The notes below the pieces were generated by a model. It saw only the letters and a program-made list of their open reading frames with translations, had not been told where the DNA came from and searched no databases. The position numbers were made by a program, and so were the translations under genes. A stretch of DNA of 64,000 nt, taken from assembly GCF_009848685.1 (NCBI RefSeq), contig NZ_WXTX01000009.1, positions 150,020-214,019 on the forward strand, written 5' to 3'. How positions within the stretch are numbered: the stretch's first letter is position 1; every line of letters begins with the position of its first letter. Source of the DNA: Andreprevotia sp. IGB-42. GTDB taxonomy: Bacteria; Pseudomonadota; Gammaproteobacteria; Burkholderiales; Chitinibacteraceae. Below are positions 1 through 9,441 of this stretch, piece by piece.

Positions 1-1202
1 TCGATCAGCCGGTGGATTACGACAACTCGGGCCAGGCGGCGCAGATCCAGCAAAACCTCATCAAGTACAAGCAGCACTACTTCACGCAGGAATTCCAGCT
101 CAACGGCAGTTACGACCGCTATGACTTCACCGCCGGCCTTTACTACTACCACGAGAACTTCGAAGCCAACCGCAACAACAATACCTATGTGGCGGCCAGC
201 AAGAAGACCTCGCGGCTGGGCGAGTACAGCACCACGGTGACCGACAGCATTGCGCTGTACGGGCAGGGCGATTACCGCATCACCGATGCGCTGCGTACCA
301 CCGCCGGCATCCGCTTTACGCGGGAGCAAAAGGATTTCGACTACACGCATTACCTGTTGAACCCGGCGCAGCAGATCATCGGCCGCGATTTCGCCGCGCA
401 GGACAGCGAAGCATGGTCCAGCATCACGCCGAAACTGGGCGTGGATTACCAGTGGAACCCCACCACCAACCAGTACGCGTACGTGGCGCGCGGCTTCAAG
501 GCCGGCGGCTACGATAACCGTGCGCCCACCTATCTGGCGGCCACCACGCCGTTCTCGCCCGAAACGGTCACCACGTATGAAACCGGGCTGAAGAGCGAAT
601 TGTTCGATCGCAAATTGCGCCTGAACACTGCCTTGTTCTACAACAGCTATGACGATCTGCAAGCCACCGCGCTTGACCCGGCAACCGGCGCCAACCAGCG
701 CTTCAATGCCGCCAAGGCGCATACCTGGGGGGTGGAAGTGGAAAGCGCGGCCACCGTGGCGCGTGGCCTGTCGCTGCAGTTCAACCTGGCGTACCTGAAA
801 GCGGTGTACGACGACTTTGCCAATGCGGGCGGGCCGGGCACCAATGCCGCCGGTAAGGACCTGACCTTCTCGCCACACTGGAGTGCCAGCGCTGCGGTCA
901 GCTATGTGGTGCCGGTGGAACTGCCGGGTGTGCTGCGCTTCAACGCGGATATCCAGTACCAGACCAGCTCTTACGCCAACGCGATGAACACGCAGCCCTA
1001 CCTGATCCCGGCCCAGAAATTCATCAACGGCAATATCAGTTACCTGTCGGCAGATTCGCGCTGGCTCACGCGGCTGTCGGTCAGCAACCTGCTCAACGAT
1101 GCGTATGCGCAGTCCAGCGCCTATGTGCCATCCAGCACCGCGTACTACAGCAACTACAACGCGCCGCGTACCTGGTTGCTCAGCGAGCAGTACAACTTCT
1201 GA
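1..1202 (+). CDS. TonB-dependent outer-membrane receptor, C-terminal part (5' end outside window)
   Basis: The reading frame is open from the window edge, so the N-terminal plug and early barrel are missing. About 400 residues remain. They show alternating aromatic/polar barrel strands such as YVARGFKAGGYDNRAP, which is typical of TonB-dependent receptors, and they end in YNF, the terminal aromatic expected of an outer-membrane beta-barrel. The family imports scarce solutes such as iron complexes, vitamins, sulfonates and oligosaccharides using TonB energy. The substrate cannot be read from this half. The position before a cupin/rhodanese pair and an SsuA-like gene suggests an organosulfur compound, which is inference. 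It is followed by a gap of about 210 bp that contains a GC-rich hairpin. Confidence 0.9.
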   Translation, partial: DQPVDYDNSGQAAQIQQNLIKYKQHYFTQEFQLNGSYDRYDFTAGLYYYHENFEANRNNNTYVAASKKTSRLGEYSTTVTDSIALYGQGDYRITDALRTTAGIRFTREQKDFDYTHYLLNPAQQIIGRDFAAQDSEAWSSITPKLGVDYQWNPTTNQYAYVARGFKAGGYDNRAPTYLAATTPFSPETVTTYETGLKSELFDRKLRLNTALFYNSYDDLQATALDPATGANQRFNAAKAHTWGVEVESAATVARGLSLQFNLAYLKAVYDDFANAGGPGTNAAGKDLTFSPHWSASAAVSYVVPVELPGVLRFNADIQYQTSSYANAMNTQPYLIPAQKFINGNISYLSADSRWLTRLSVSNLLNDAYAQSSAYVPSSTAYYSNYNAPRTWLLSEQYNF

Positions 1203-1250
1203 GCGCCTGTGATGTCTTTTGTGGCGACCATCCACTGGCCGCGCGATCAA

Positions 1251-1271
1251 GCCCCCGGCCAGGCCGGGGGC
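1251..1271. repeat. Perfect GC-rich inverted repeat between receptor and cupin gene
   Basis: GCCCCCGGCC and its exact complement are separated by one base. No T-run follows on either strand, so this is not a classical intrinsic terminator. It may pause polymerase or stabilise the receptor mRNA 3' end. Confidence 0.5.
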
Positions 1272-1415
1272 CGGTGCGACAGCGGTGCTCGCCGCTGTGA
1301 GGGTGCCGCGCTATCGGTCTTGGTTGGCGGGAAACAGGCTCGGGCATTCAGGCCGTCGGCAAGCAGTCATGACCGGTCCGGCGGTCAGACCCGTATCAAC
1401 GTTTGAGGATCCACC

Positions 1416-2039
1416 ATGAGCAAACTGATCATCCAGCCTGAACAACGTCTGCGGCATTTCGTCCACCAGGTGGGCGCGCTGCTGGATACACAACCGGCCG
1501 AGGCGCAATTGTTGCCGGCGGTAGCCCGCGCGCTGGCCGCGCTGGTGGCGCACGACGACTGGCTGCCTGATGAATACGCAGTGCCCGATCCGCAGCGTTA
1601 CCGGCAATACCTGCTGCACGCCGATACGTGCGAGCGTTTCTCCGTGGTCAGCTTCGTGTGGGGGCCGGGCCAGTTCACGCCCGTGCACAACCACACGGTG
1701 TGGGGCGCGGTGGGGGTGCTGCGCGGTGCCGAAACGGCGCAGGCATTCGGGCGCGGCGGCGATGGGCAATTGCGGGCCAGTGGCCAGCCCAAGCGGCTGG
1801 AGGCGGGCGAGGTCGATCTGGTATCGCCCAGCATCGGTGACGTGCACCAGGTGAGCAATGCGCTGGCGGGCGGGGTATCGGTGAGCATCCATGTGTATGG
1901 CGGCAATATTGGCGCCATTGCCCGCAGCACGTTCGAGCCCGGCGGTGCGGCCAAGCCATTCATTTCCGGTTATTCCAATACGCACCTGCCCAATATCTGG
2001 GCAGGCCCACTGACTTTGCAACAGGATGTATCCGCATGA
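1416..2039 (+). CDS. Cysteine-dioxygenase-like cupin (predicted thiol dioxygenase)
   Basis: The protein has 207 residues, the usual size for bacterial CDO-type cupins. The metal-binding signature PVHNHTVWGAVGVLRG gives His91 and His93, and GDVHQVSN gives His144; this three-histidine set would hold Fe(II). The family oxidises small thiols such as cysteine or 3-mercaptopropionate to sulfinates with O2 in the cytoplasm. The start has a GAGG-type ribosome site about 9 bases upstream. The stop overlaps the start of the rhodanese gene by four bases (ATGA), implying translational coupling. Cupins of this group are often found next to multi-domain rhodaneses. The exact thiol substrate cannot be told from the sequence. 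Confidence 0.8.
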   Translation: MSKLIIQPEQRLRHFVHQVGALLDTQPAEAQLLPAVARALAALVAHDDWLPDEYAVPDPQRYRQYLLHADTCERFSVVSFVWGPGQFTPVHNHTVWGAVGVLRGAETAQAFGRGGDGQLRASGQPKRLEAGEVDLVSPSIGDVHQVSNALAGGVSVSIHVYGGNIGAIARSTFEPGGAAKPFISGYSNTHLPNIWAGPLTLQQDVSA

Positions 2040-3655
2040 ATACCCGAGTTGAAAACGCCGTGATCGGCGACTTTGCCATCACCACCGGTGCCGCAGTGCG
2101 CGCGGCATTGCTGGCCGGGCAGGAAATTGCCCTGCTTGATGTGCGCGAGGAAGCACCGTATGCCGAATCGCACCCGCTGTTTGCCGCCAACCTGGCGCTG
2201 GGTCGCATCGAAACCGATGTGTACGAGCGTATTCCGCGCCTGACCACGCAATTGGTGATCTACGGCAACGATGATGCGCATGCATTGCAGGCGGCACAGC
2301 GGCTGCATGCACTGGGCTACACGCAGGTCAGCCTGCTGGCCGATGGCCTGGCCGGCTGGGAGCACGGTGGCGGCGAGCTGTTCCGTGATGTGAATGTACC
2401 GAGCAAATCATTCGGTGAGCTGGTGGAGGCCGAGCGGCATACGCCGTCGCTGAGCGCGCCGGAGGTACACGCACTGCTGCAGGGCGATGCGCCGCCGGTG
2501 GTGGTGGATGCGCGCCGCTTCGATGAATACCACACCATGAATATCCCCGGTTCGCAAAGCCTGCCCGGTGGCGAGCTGGTACTGCGCATCCGCGATCTGG
2601 CGCCCGATCCGGCCACGCCGGTGATTGTCAATTGCGCCGGGCGCACGCGCAGCATCATCGGCACGCAATCCCTCGTGAACGCCGGCGTGCCCAACCCGGT
2701 CTGGGCGCTGCGTAACGGCACCATAGGCTGGACGCTGGCCGGCCAGACGCTGGAGCGCGGCCAGACGCGCCGTGCGGGGGTGTACTCGGCCGAAGCGCGG
2801 GCGTGGGCAGCCACCCAAGCCCGGCAACTGGCCGACCGTGCCGGCGTGGCGCGCATTGCCGCGCGGCAGCTGGCCGAGTGGCGGGCAGACTTGCACCGCA
2901 CCACCTATGTGTTCGACGTGCGCGATCCGGCCGAATACCAGCTTGGCCACCTGCCCGGCGTGATCAACGCACCGGGCGGGCAACTGGTGCAGGAAACCGA
3001 TTTCGTGGCGCCGGTGCGCGGTGCGCGCATCGTGCTGCTGGACGATGACGGTACCCGCGCCAATATGGCGGCATCGTGGCTGGCCCAGATGGGCTGGGAT
3101 GTGAGCGTGCTCGATGAGTTCGATACCAGCCGGTGGACCGAAACCGGTGCCTACCGCCCGCGGCGCCCGGCGTTGCCGGCGGTTGCGGTGATTTCCGCCC
3201 GGCAGCTGCAACCGTTGCTGCAGAACGGCCAGGCGGTGGTGATTGATCTGGCACCCAGCCCGCAATACCGCAAAGGGCATGTCCCCGGCGCGTGGTTTGC
3301 ACTGCGCACGCAACTGGTGGAGATTGCCGCCGACTTGCCGCAGGCCGCGCACTACGTGCTGGCCTCCGGCGATGGTGCGCTGGCCAGCTACGCGGCCGCG
3401 GAATTAGCGGAAATCAATGGCCGGCCGGTGCAGGTGCTTGATGGCGGCACCCAGGCATGGCTGGCCGCCGGCTTGCCGCTGGAGCGCGAGCCGGTGCGCT
3501 TTGCCAGCCCGCCGGATGATGTTTACCGCCGCCCGTATGAGGGCACCGATAACCCGCACAGCGCGATGCAGGCTTACCTGGATTGGGAATTCGGCCTGGT
3601 GGCCCAACTGGGGCGGGATGGCACGCATGGCTTCAAGGTATTGGCCGCGCAGTAG
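2036..3655 (+). CDS. Four-domain rhodanese-related sulfurtransferase
   Basis: The 539 residues contain four rhodanese-like units at about 15-115, 140-245, 278-365 and 385-480. Only the second has a catalytic loop with cysteine (VIVNCAGRTRS, Cys200). The loop has no cysteine in unit 1 (IYGNDDAH), unit 3 (LLDDDGTR) or unit 4 (LASGDGAL), so those are probably structural or binding domains. The CH2-type motifs DVRDPAEYQLGHLPG and DARRFDEYHTMNIPG are clear. Rhodaneses carry a persulfide on cysteine and pass sulfane sulfur to acceptors. Translational coupling to the thiol-dioxygenase-like cupin suggests a joint role in thiol or sulfane-sulfur handling. A terminator lies about 90 bp downstream. Confidence 0.85.
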   Translation: MNTRVENAVIGDFAITTGAAVRAALLAGQEIALLDVREEAPYAESHPLFAANLALGRIETDVYERIPRLTTQLVIYGNDDAHALQAAQRLHALGYTQVSLLADGLAGWEHGGGELFRDVNVPSKSFGELVEAERHTPSLSAPEVHALLQGDAPPVVVDARRFDEYHTMNIPGSQSLPGGELVLRIRDLAPDPATPVIVNCAGRTRSIIGTQSLVNAGVPNPVWALRNGTIGWTLAGQTLERGQTRRAGVYSAEARAWAATQARQLADRAGVARIAARQLAEWRADLHRTTYVFDVRDPAEYQLGHLPGVINAPGGQLVQETDFVAPVRGARIVLLDDDGTRANMAASWLAQMGWDVSVLDEFDTSRWTETGAYRPRRPALPAVAVISARQLQPLLQNGQAVVIDLAPSPQYRKGHVPGAWFALRTQLVEIAADLPQAAHYVLASGDGALASYAAAELAEINGRPVQVLDGGTQAWLAAGLPLEREPVRFASPPDDVYRRPYEGTDNPHSAMQAYLDWEFGLVAQLGRDGTHGFKVLAAQ

Positions 3656-3746
3656 CCGTATCCAGCAAAGCCATGTGATCGGCCTGCCTGATCAGCCCGG
3701 CAGCCTGCCCGTTTCCATGGCAGGGCTGTCGTGCCCTGTTGCCCTG

Positions 3747-3774
3747 CCGCGAGTCCAGCCTCGCGGTTTTTTTT
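3747..3774 (+). terminator. Rho-independent terminator after the cupin-rhodanese pair
   Basis: The stem CCGCGAG/CTCGCGG with a six-base loop is followed by eight T residues. It separates the cupin-rhodanese transcript from the next TonB receptor gene, which must have its own promoter in the AT-rich stretch before 3936. Confidence 0.85.
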
Positions 3775-3935
3775 GCCTGGCGGAAACCCCGTCCGCTTCA
3801 TGCGTTTCTTGCATGAAAAGCATGTTGATTATTGATTTGCCCTCGCAGTACGCCCACCCGTATGCTCGCTTTCAAATATCCAATAACGATTTTGTTTTGT
3901 TTTTATATTTGTTTTAATTATAAAAAGGGTGGGTC

Positions 3936-6407
3936 ATGGCAGCTGAGCAATTTCCGGGGGCATTATCGAAACGCAGCCGTTTCTGGGCTGGACTGGCGCT
4001 GTTTTCATCGTTGCCGCTGGCATGGGCAGAGACGGCACCCAGCGGCCAGGTGCAGGACGTGGTGGTGACCACCGGCACGCGCGGCGAGCAGCGCACGGTG
4101 GCCGATAGCCCGGTGCCGATCGACGTGGTGACCAGCGAGCAGATCCAGGCCACCGGCAAGACCGGCCTGAAGGAAATCCTCAACCAGTTGCTGCCGTCGT
4201 TCAACCTGCCCGGCATCAATGGCGGCGGTACCTCGTGGACGGTACGCGCCACCACCTTGCGTGGCCTGAGCGGTGATCAGGTGCTGTACCTCGTCAACGG
4301 CAAGCGCCGGCACAATACCGCGCTGATCAACAATCTGGCGCGGGTGGGCAATGGCGGCGTGCCGGTGGATCTGGACCTGATCCCCGTCGCGGCTATCGAC
4401 CATATCGAGGTGCTGCGCGATGGCGCTGCCGCGCTGTACGGCAGCGATGCGATTGCCGGCGTGATCAACATCGTGCTGAAAAAGACCGATTCCGGCGGTG
4501 AATCCACCACCACCATCGGCCAGAACTACGAGGGGGACGGTGCATCCGGCCACCAGACGCTCGATTGGGGCATCCGTCTGGGTGAGGAGGGCTTTGCGCA
4601 TTTCTCGCTGGATGCCAAGGCCAACGAAGCGGCGCCGCGTGGCGATCCTTCATCACTGGCGCATGTGTACAACCCGCTGCCCAACGGCCAGCCGGACCCG
4701 CGCGACAAGACCGTCAATCGCCGGACCTGGGGGCTGAGCTACGGCCAGGGGCGCGATGCGGTGGTCAGTGGCGCCTATAACGCCGAACTGCCGGTGAACG
4801 ACATCGTGCTGTATTCGTTCTCCACGCTGGCGTATCGCAACTCGCGCAAGAACACCGGCAGCTTTTTGCCCAACAACCTCAACGCGCTGCCCGAACTCTA
4901 CCCGGATGGCTTCAATGCCTACCGGCGCATCTATGAAACCGATTTCCAGGTGGCGGGTGGTGCACGCGGCACGGTCAGCAACTGGAAGTGGGACCTGAGC
5001 TCCACCTACGGGCAGGATCACGCCAAGCTCGATGGCGAGAACACGCTGAACGCCACGCTCGGGCCAGCCAGCCCCACATCGTTCAACCTGGCCACGCAAA
5101 TCTATGACCAGTGGACCAACAACCTCGATTTCACGCGCGGCTTCGATGCCGGCCTCGCCAAGCCGCTGGATGTCTCGATCGGCTTCGAGCAGCGCTGGGA
5201 GCAGTACCGCATCCTGCCGGGCGATCCATCGTCGTACGCAATCGGCAACTATGTGATCCCCGGCGGTTTCTTCAAGGGCCTGCACCCGCAGCCGGGGCTG
5301 GCGTCGTACAACGGTACGTCACCGGCAGATTCTGGCGAGATCACCCGCAACAACGTCGCGGCGTATCTGGATGTGGGCGCGGACATCACCAAACAGTGGT
5401 ACCTGGGAGCGGCAGGGCGCTTCGAGCATTACTCGGACAGCGCGGGCAATACCGCCTCGGGCAAGCTGACCACGCGTTACGAATTCACGCCGGGCTTTGC
5501 GGTGCGCGGTACCGCCAGCAATGGCTTCCGCGCGCCGTCGCTGGCACAGACGCTGTATTCGTCGTCCACCTTCACCGGGCAGATTTCACCGACCGGCGTG
5601 TGGCAGACCTTCCCGATCAAGGTTTTGCGCGTGACCTCGCCGGAAGCAAAAGCGCTGGGTGCGGAGCCGCTCAAGCCGGAAAAATCGCTCAACTACAGCG
5701 TGGGCTTCACGCTGGAACCCACGCGCTCGGCACGCCTGACGGTGGATGCGTACCAGATCGACATCAGCGACCGCATCACCCAGACCAGCTTGCTCAATGG
5801 CCCGGTGGTTTCTGCCATTTTGGCGGCCAATGGCCTCACGCCGGGGCTGTCTGCGCAGTACTACACCAATGCGGTGGATACCCGCACCCGCGGCGTGGAC
5901 GTGGTGGGCGAATACACCAGCAACCTTGACGACTACGGCGCAGTGAAATGGAGCGCCGGCTATTCGTGGAACAAGTCACGCATCACCCATATCAAGGATA
6001 CGCCGCAGCAGCTGCGCAAGATCGGCTACGACCTGTTCAACCGCCAGCAACAGGGCGATCTCACCGTGGGCACGCCGCAGGACAAGCTGGTGCTGTCGGG
6101 CGACTGGCTGATCAAGCAGTGGAACGTGAACCTGCGGCTGACCCGCTACGGCGATTACGTGGAAACCGGTGTGTATGCGGCCAACGACCGCACCTATAGC
6201 GCCAAGTGGATCACCGATCTGGATGTGTCGTACGCGTTCACGCCCAACGTGAATCTCGCCATCGGCGCCAACAACCTGTTCGACGTGTACCCGGACAAGA
6301 TCGGCGTGATCGATGCCAAGACCGGCAACGGCGGCTACGGCAGCTTCTCCCCGTTCGGCATCAACGGCGGTTTTTACTACACACGGCTGACCTACCGTTT
6401 CGACTAG
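3936..6407 (+). CDS. TonB-dependent outer-membrane receptor (complete)
   Basis: The protein has 823 residues. An N-terminal signal sequence probably ends near LAWA (about residue 31). A TonB-box-like segment, VQDVVVTTGTR, follows. The plug domain spans about 45-175, with VLYLVNGKRR and the conserved IDHIEVLRDGAAALYGSDA, and a 22-strand-type barrel completes the protein. A GGGTGGG-like ribosome site precedes the ATG, and the 150 bases upstream are notably AT-rich, as expected of a promoter. Because an SsuA-like periplasmic binding protein gene follows after 78 bp, the likely cargo is a sulfonate or other organosulfur compound rather than iron; this is inferred from context. Confidence 0.92.
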   Translation: MAAEQFPGALSKRSRFWAGLALFSSLPLAWAETAPSGQVQDVVVTTGTRGEQRTVADSPVPIDVVTSEQIQATGKTGLKEILNQLLPSFNLPGINGGGTSWTVRATTLRGLSGDQVLYLVNGKRRHNTALINNLARVGNGGVPVDLDLIPVAAIDHIEVLRDGAAALYGSDAIAGVINIVLKKTDSGGESTTTIGQNYEGDGASGHQTLDWGIRLGEEGFAHFSLDAKANEAAPRGDPSSLAHVYNPLPNGQPDPRDKTVNRRTWGLSYGQGRDAVVSGAYNAELPVNDIVLYSFSTLAYRNSRKNTGSFLPNNLNALPELYPDGFNAYRRIYETDFQVAGGARGTVSNWKWDLSSTYGQDHAKLDGENTLNATLGPASPTSFNLATQIYDQWTNNLDFTRGFDAGLAKPLDVSIGFEQRWEQYRILPGDPSSYAIGNYVIPGGFFKGLHPQPGLASYNGTSPADSGEITRNNVAAYLDVGADITKQWYLGAAGRFEHYSDSAGNTASGKLTTRYEFTPGFAVRGTASNGFRAPSLAQTLYSSSTFTGQISPTGVWQTFPIKVLRVTSPEAKALGAEPLKPEKSLNYSVGFTLEPTRSARLTVDAYQIDISDRITQTSLLNGPVVSAILAANGLTPGLSAQYYTNAVDTRTRGVDVVGEYTSNLDDYGAVKWSAGYSWNKSRITHIKDTPQQLRKIGYDLFNRQQQGDLTVGTPQDKLVLSGDWLIKQWNVNLRLTRYGDYVETGVYAANDRTYSAKWITDLDVSYAFTPNVNLAIGANNLFDVYPDKIGVIDAKTGNGGYGSFSPFGINGGFYYTRLTYRFD

Positions 6408-6485
6408 CTTCTTCCCCAATCCGGCCGTTGCCCCGGCACGGCCCTGACTGCCCGCTACCTGATCACGCGGGCATACGGAGACTTC

Positions 6486-7424
6486 ATGAACATGCATCGA
6501 ATCCACGCCCTGCTGGCCATCGCTGCCAGCGTGCTGCTGCTTGCCGCCCACGCGGCAGAAACCGTTACGCTGCGTATCGGCGACCAGCGTGGCGGCGCAC
6601 GCGCCACGCTGGAGGCATCCGGCCAGCTGAAAAACCTGCCTTACAAGATCGAATGGTCCGACTTCCCCAATGCCGCGCCGTTGCTGGAGGCATTGCGCGC
6701 CAACGCCATCGATGCCGGCGGGGTGGGCGATGCACCGTTGCTGTTTGCACAAGCAGCCGGGGCACCGGTGAAAGGCGTGGGTGCGATGCGCAACACATCG
6801 CGCGGGGTAGCTATCCTCGCCAACGCCAATTCCACCCTGCAGGGGCCGGCCAGCCTGAAGGGCCAGCGCATCGCCACCACGCGCGGCTCGATCGGCCATT
6901 ACCTGGTGATCGCTGCGCTGCAGAAAGCCGGGCTCAAGCCCGGCGATGTCACGCTGATCTTCCTCAACCCGTCGGATGCGAAAGCCGCGCTGGCCTCGGG
7001 CGATGTGGATCTGTGGTCGGTGTGGGATCCGTACACGGCGCTGGCGCAGATCAACGACAAGGCCAGGGTGGTGGTGGATGGTGCCGGGCTGCTGTCGGGC
7101 CTGAGCTACCAGGTGGCGACCGATGAAGCAATCCGCACCAAGCGTGCCGCGTTGACAGATTACCTGCGCCGCTACCGCATCTCGCAGCAGTGGGCGCTGA
7201 CGCATCTGGACGAGCACGCGCTGATCCAGTCGCGCATCACCGGCCTGACGCCAGCGGTACACAAGTTTGCCGCGCAGCGCGCCAGCGCGCAGGCGGTGCC
7301 GATTGACCAGAAAGTGATCGCCGCACAGCAGAAAACGGCCGATACCTGGTTCAACTCCGGTGTGATCACGGCCAGGCTCAATGCCGCGCAGGGGCTGGAC
7401 CCCTCGTTCAGCAAGGAGCCATGA
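6486..7424 (+). CDS. SsuA-like periplasmic sulfonate/organosulfur-binding protein
   Basis: This 312-residue secreted protein has an N-terminal signal peptide ending near AHAAE. The NMT1/SsuA-type fold is indicated by LRIGDQRGG, a LKGQRIATTRGS hinge segment and DVDLWSVWDPYTA, the last being characteristic of aliphatic-sulfonate binding proteins. Such proteins normally deliver substrate to SsuC/SsuB, but no ABC permease or ATPase is encoded in this window. It either borrows a remote transporter or works with the TonB receptor in another way. Its stop lies one base before the ATG of the flavoprotein, so the two are co-transcribed. Confidence 0.85.
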   Translation: MNMHRIHALLAIAASVLLLAAHAAETVTLRIGDQRGGARATLEASGQLKNLPYKIEWSDFPNAAPLLEALRANAIDAGGVGDAPLLFAQAAGAPVKGVGAMRNTSRGVAILANANSTLQGPASLKGQRIATTRGSIGHYLVIAALQKAGLKPGDVTLIFLNPSDAKAALASGDVDLWSVWDPYTALAQINDKARVVVDGAGLLSGLSYQVATDEAIRTKRAALTDYLRRYRISQQWALTHLDEHALIQSRITGLTPAVHKFAAQRASAQAVPIDQKVIAAQQKTADTWFNSGVITARLNAAQGLDPSFSKEP

Positions 7425-7425
7425 C

Positions 7426-9012
7426 ATGCGCGAAACGCTGCAGCTGGAAGCCGATGTGCTGGTGCTGGGCGGCGGTCTGGCCGGTACCTGGGCGGCAGTG
7501 GCGGCCGCGCGCAGCGGTGCGCGCGTGATCCTGGCGGACAAGGGTTACTGCGGCACCAGCGGCGTGACGGCCACGGCCGGGCCCGGCCACTGGTGGGTGC
7601 CGCCCGACCCGGCACTGCGCAGCGCCGCGATCGAGAAACGCCTGGCCACTGCGTTTGGCCTGGCCGACCCGGCATGGATGGCGCGCATCATCGAGCTGAC
7701 GTGGCAAACGCTGCCCACGCTGGCTGGCTATTACGATTTTCCGCAAGATGATGCAGGCGTCACGCAATACCGTGGCTTGCGCGGCCCTGAATACATGCGG
7801 GCGATGCGCCGGCTGGCGCTGGACCAGGGCGTGCAGATCCTCGACCAGAGCCCGGCGCTGGAATTGCTGTTGCTGGCTGATGGCGCAGTGGCTGGCGCCC
7901 GCGGCCACCAGCGCCAGCTGGGCCAGGACTGGCAGGTGCGCAGCGGTGCGGTGGTAGTGGCAACGGGTGGCTGTGCATTCCTTTCGCACCTGCTGGGGGC
8001 GCATACCAATACCGGCGATGGCTACCTGATGGCGGCCGAAGCGGGCGCGGCGCTATCGGGCATGGAGTTCACCACTTACTACACGGTGGCGCCGGTGCAC
8101 ACCAGCATGACGCGATCGATGTCGTACGCGTTTGCCACCTATTACGATGCCGCAGGCCACGAGTTGCCGATTCCGCCCGGCCCCGGCTCCACCGATGCAC
8201 TGGCGCGTGCGCTGCTGCAGGGCACGGTGTTCTGCAGCCTGCACAAGATGCCGGCGGACGTGCGCGCGCAACTGCCACGCATTTCCCCCAACGTGATGCT
8301 GCCGTTCGCGCGCCAGGGCATCGATCCGTACACGCAGCGTTTTGAAGTGACCTTGCGGGGTGAGGGCACGGTGCGCGGCATCGGCGGGCTGGACGTGGTG
8401 AGCGACGATTGCGCCACGCGCGTGCCGGGCCTGTATGCCGCTGGCGATGCGGCCACGCGCGAGCTGATTGCCGGCGCCACATCGGGTGGCGGCGCACAGA
8501 ACTCGGCGTGGGCGTTGTCGTCCGGCCATTGGGCCGGGCAGGGCGCCGCGCGGCATGCACGCAGCGTGGGTATCCGCACGCAAGCGGCAGTGCAGGGCGC
8601 GGGCGAGGCAGGGCTGCGCCCCCGTACGCGTGCGGCACCACCACCACTGGCAGCGGTACGCCAGCTGGTGACAGCGGAAATGCTGCCGCTGGACAAGAAC
8701 TACTTCCGTACGGGCGCCGGCTTGCGCCAATCGCTCACACTGCTGGATGACGCTTGGCAGGCCATCCGCGACAGCGCCGGCGTGGATGGTGCAGACCGGA
8801 TGAAATGGCGTGAAACCGCCGCATTGGTGGCGAGCGGGCGCTGGAGTTATCGCGGCGCACTGGCCAGGGCGGAATCACGCGGCATGCATCATCGCCTCGA
8901 TCACCGGCAAACCGATGCGGCATTGGCGCACCGGCTGGTGCAGCACGGTGTGGATCAGCCGCAGTGGCAAACGCCAGTCAGTACCCCGCAACCAGAGGAG
9001 CAGCCAGCATGA
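7426..9012 (+). CDS. FAD-dependent oxidoreductase, fumarate/adenylylsulfate-reductase flavoprotein type (copy 1)
   Basis: The protein has 528 residues from an ATG with AAGGAG seven bases upstream; a longer upstream frame lacks such a site. The FAD Rossmann motif VLVLGGGLAGTW (residues 12-22) and the LADKGYCGTSG loop open the protein. A typical C-terminal FAD motif, GLYAAGDAATRELIAG, appears after a capping domain. The family (succinate dehydrogenase, fumarate reductase, AprA) moves electrons between FAD and an iron-sulfur partner. That partner is the next gene, overlapping by four bases. The paralogue lies at 14423-16066. Context suggests a redox step on an organosulfur compound; the true substrate is unknown. 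Confidence 0.85.
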   Translation: MRETLQLEADVLVLGGGLAGTWAAVAAARSGARVILADKGYCGTSGVTATAGPGHWWVPPDPALRSAAIEKRLATAFGLADPAWMARIIELTWQTLPTLAGYYDFPQDDAGVTQYRGLRGPEYMRAMRRLALDQGVQILDQSPALELLLLADGAVAGARGHQRQLGQDWQVRSGAVVVATGGCAFLSHLLGAHTNTGDGYLMAAEAGAALSGMEFTTYYTVAPVHTSMTRSMSYAFATYYDAAGHELPIPPGPGSTDALARALLQGTVFCSLHKMPADVRAQLPRISPNVMLPFARQGIDPYTQRFEVTLRGEGTVRGIGGLDVVSDDCATRVPGLYAAGDAATRELIAGATSGGGAQNSAWALSSGHWAGQGAARHARSVGIRTQAAVQGAGEAGLRPRTRAAPPPLAAVRQLVTAEMLPLDKNYFRTGAGLRQSLTLLDDAWQAIRDSAGVDGADRMKWRETAALVASGRWSYRGALARAESRGMHHRLDHRQTDAALAHRLVQHGVDQPQWQTPVSTPQPEEQPA

Positions 9013-9374
9013 TTGAATGGATCGTCAGTGACCGTTGTACCGGCTGCAACCAGTGCGTTGCGGTGTGCCCGACCAATGTGCTGGAAGCCGCTAGCGACGG
9101 CCCGCCACGCATTGCCCGCCAGGAAGATTGCCAGACCTGTTTCATGTGCGAGCTGTATTGCCAGGAAGATGCGATCTTCGTAGGGGCGGATTGTGAATCG
9201 GCGCAGCCGGTGGATCGGCAGGCGGTGCTGGCGCAAGGGCTGCTGGGGCAGTTCCGTCGTGATTCGGGCTGGGATGAATGGGCGAGCGACCCGCGCTATG
9301 CCAACGAGCACTGGCGGATGGATCGCGTGTTCCTGCTGGCGCGTGCACTGGCCAGTGCACAGCAAACTGGCTGA
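9009..9374 (+). CDS. 2[4Fe-4S] ferredoxin partner of flavoprotein copy 1
   Basis: This 121-residue protein has two complete CxxCxxCxxxC clusters at Cys10/13/16/20 and Cys41/44/47/51, so it should hold two [4Fe-4S] centres. The N-terminal half resembles the AprB-type ferredoxin fold. The C-terminal 65 residues are without cysteine after residue 60 and probably dock to the flavoprotein. The ATG overlaps the flavoprotein stop (ATGA) and has GAGGAG upstream, indicating strict co-expression. Its role is most likely electron transfer to or from the flavoprotein FAD. In the second motif the residue after the last cysteine is Gln rather than the usual Pro. Confidence 0.88.
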   Translation: MIEWIVSDRCTGCNQCVAVCPTNVLEAASDGPPRIARQEDCQTCFMCELYCQEDAIFVGADCESAQPVDRQAVLAQGLLGQFRRDSGWDEWASDPRYANEHWRMDRVFLLARALASAQQTG

Positions 9375-9441
9375 ATGGCTTTGGTAAAAGCGGCGGGTGT
9401 ATGATTTTGGCTGCGGTCGCTACAGGATAATTATTTTCTTG

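Noticed and set aside
1251..1271. Intrinsic terminator after the first TonB receptor
   Set aside because: The hairpin is perfect but has no T-run on either side, so it was listed only as an inverted repeat.
5976..7541. A 521-codon minus-strand frame across the TonB receptor and SsuA-like genes
   Set aside because: It spans two clear plus-strand genes and their gap and has shadow-type composition.
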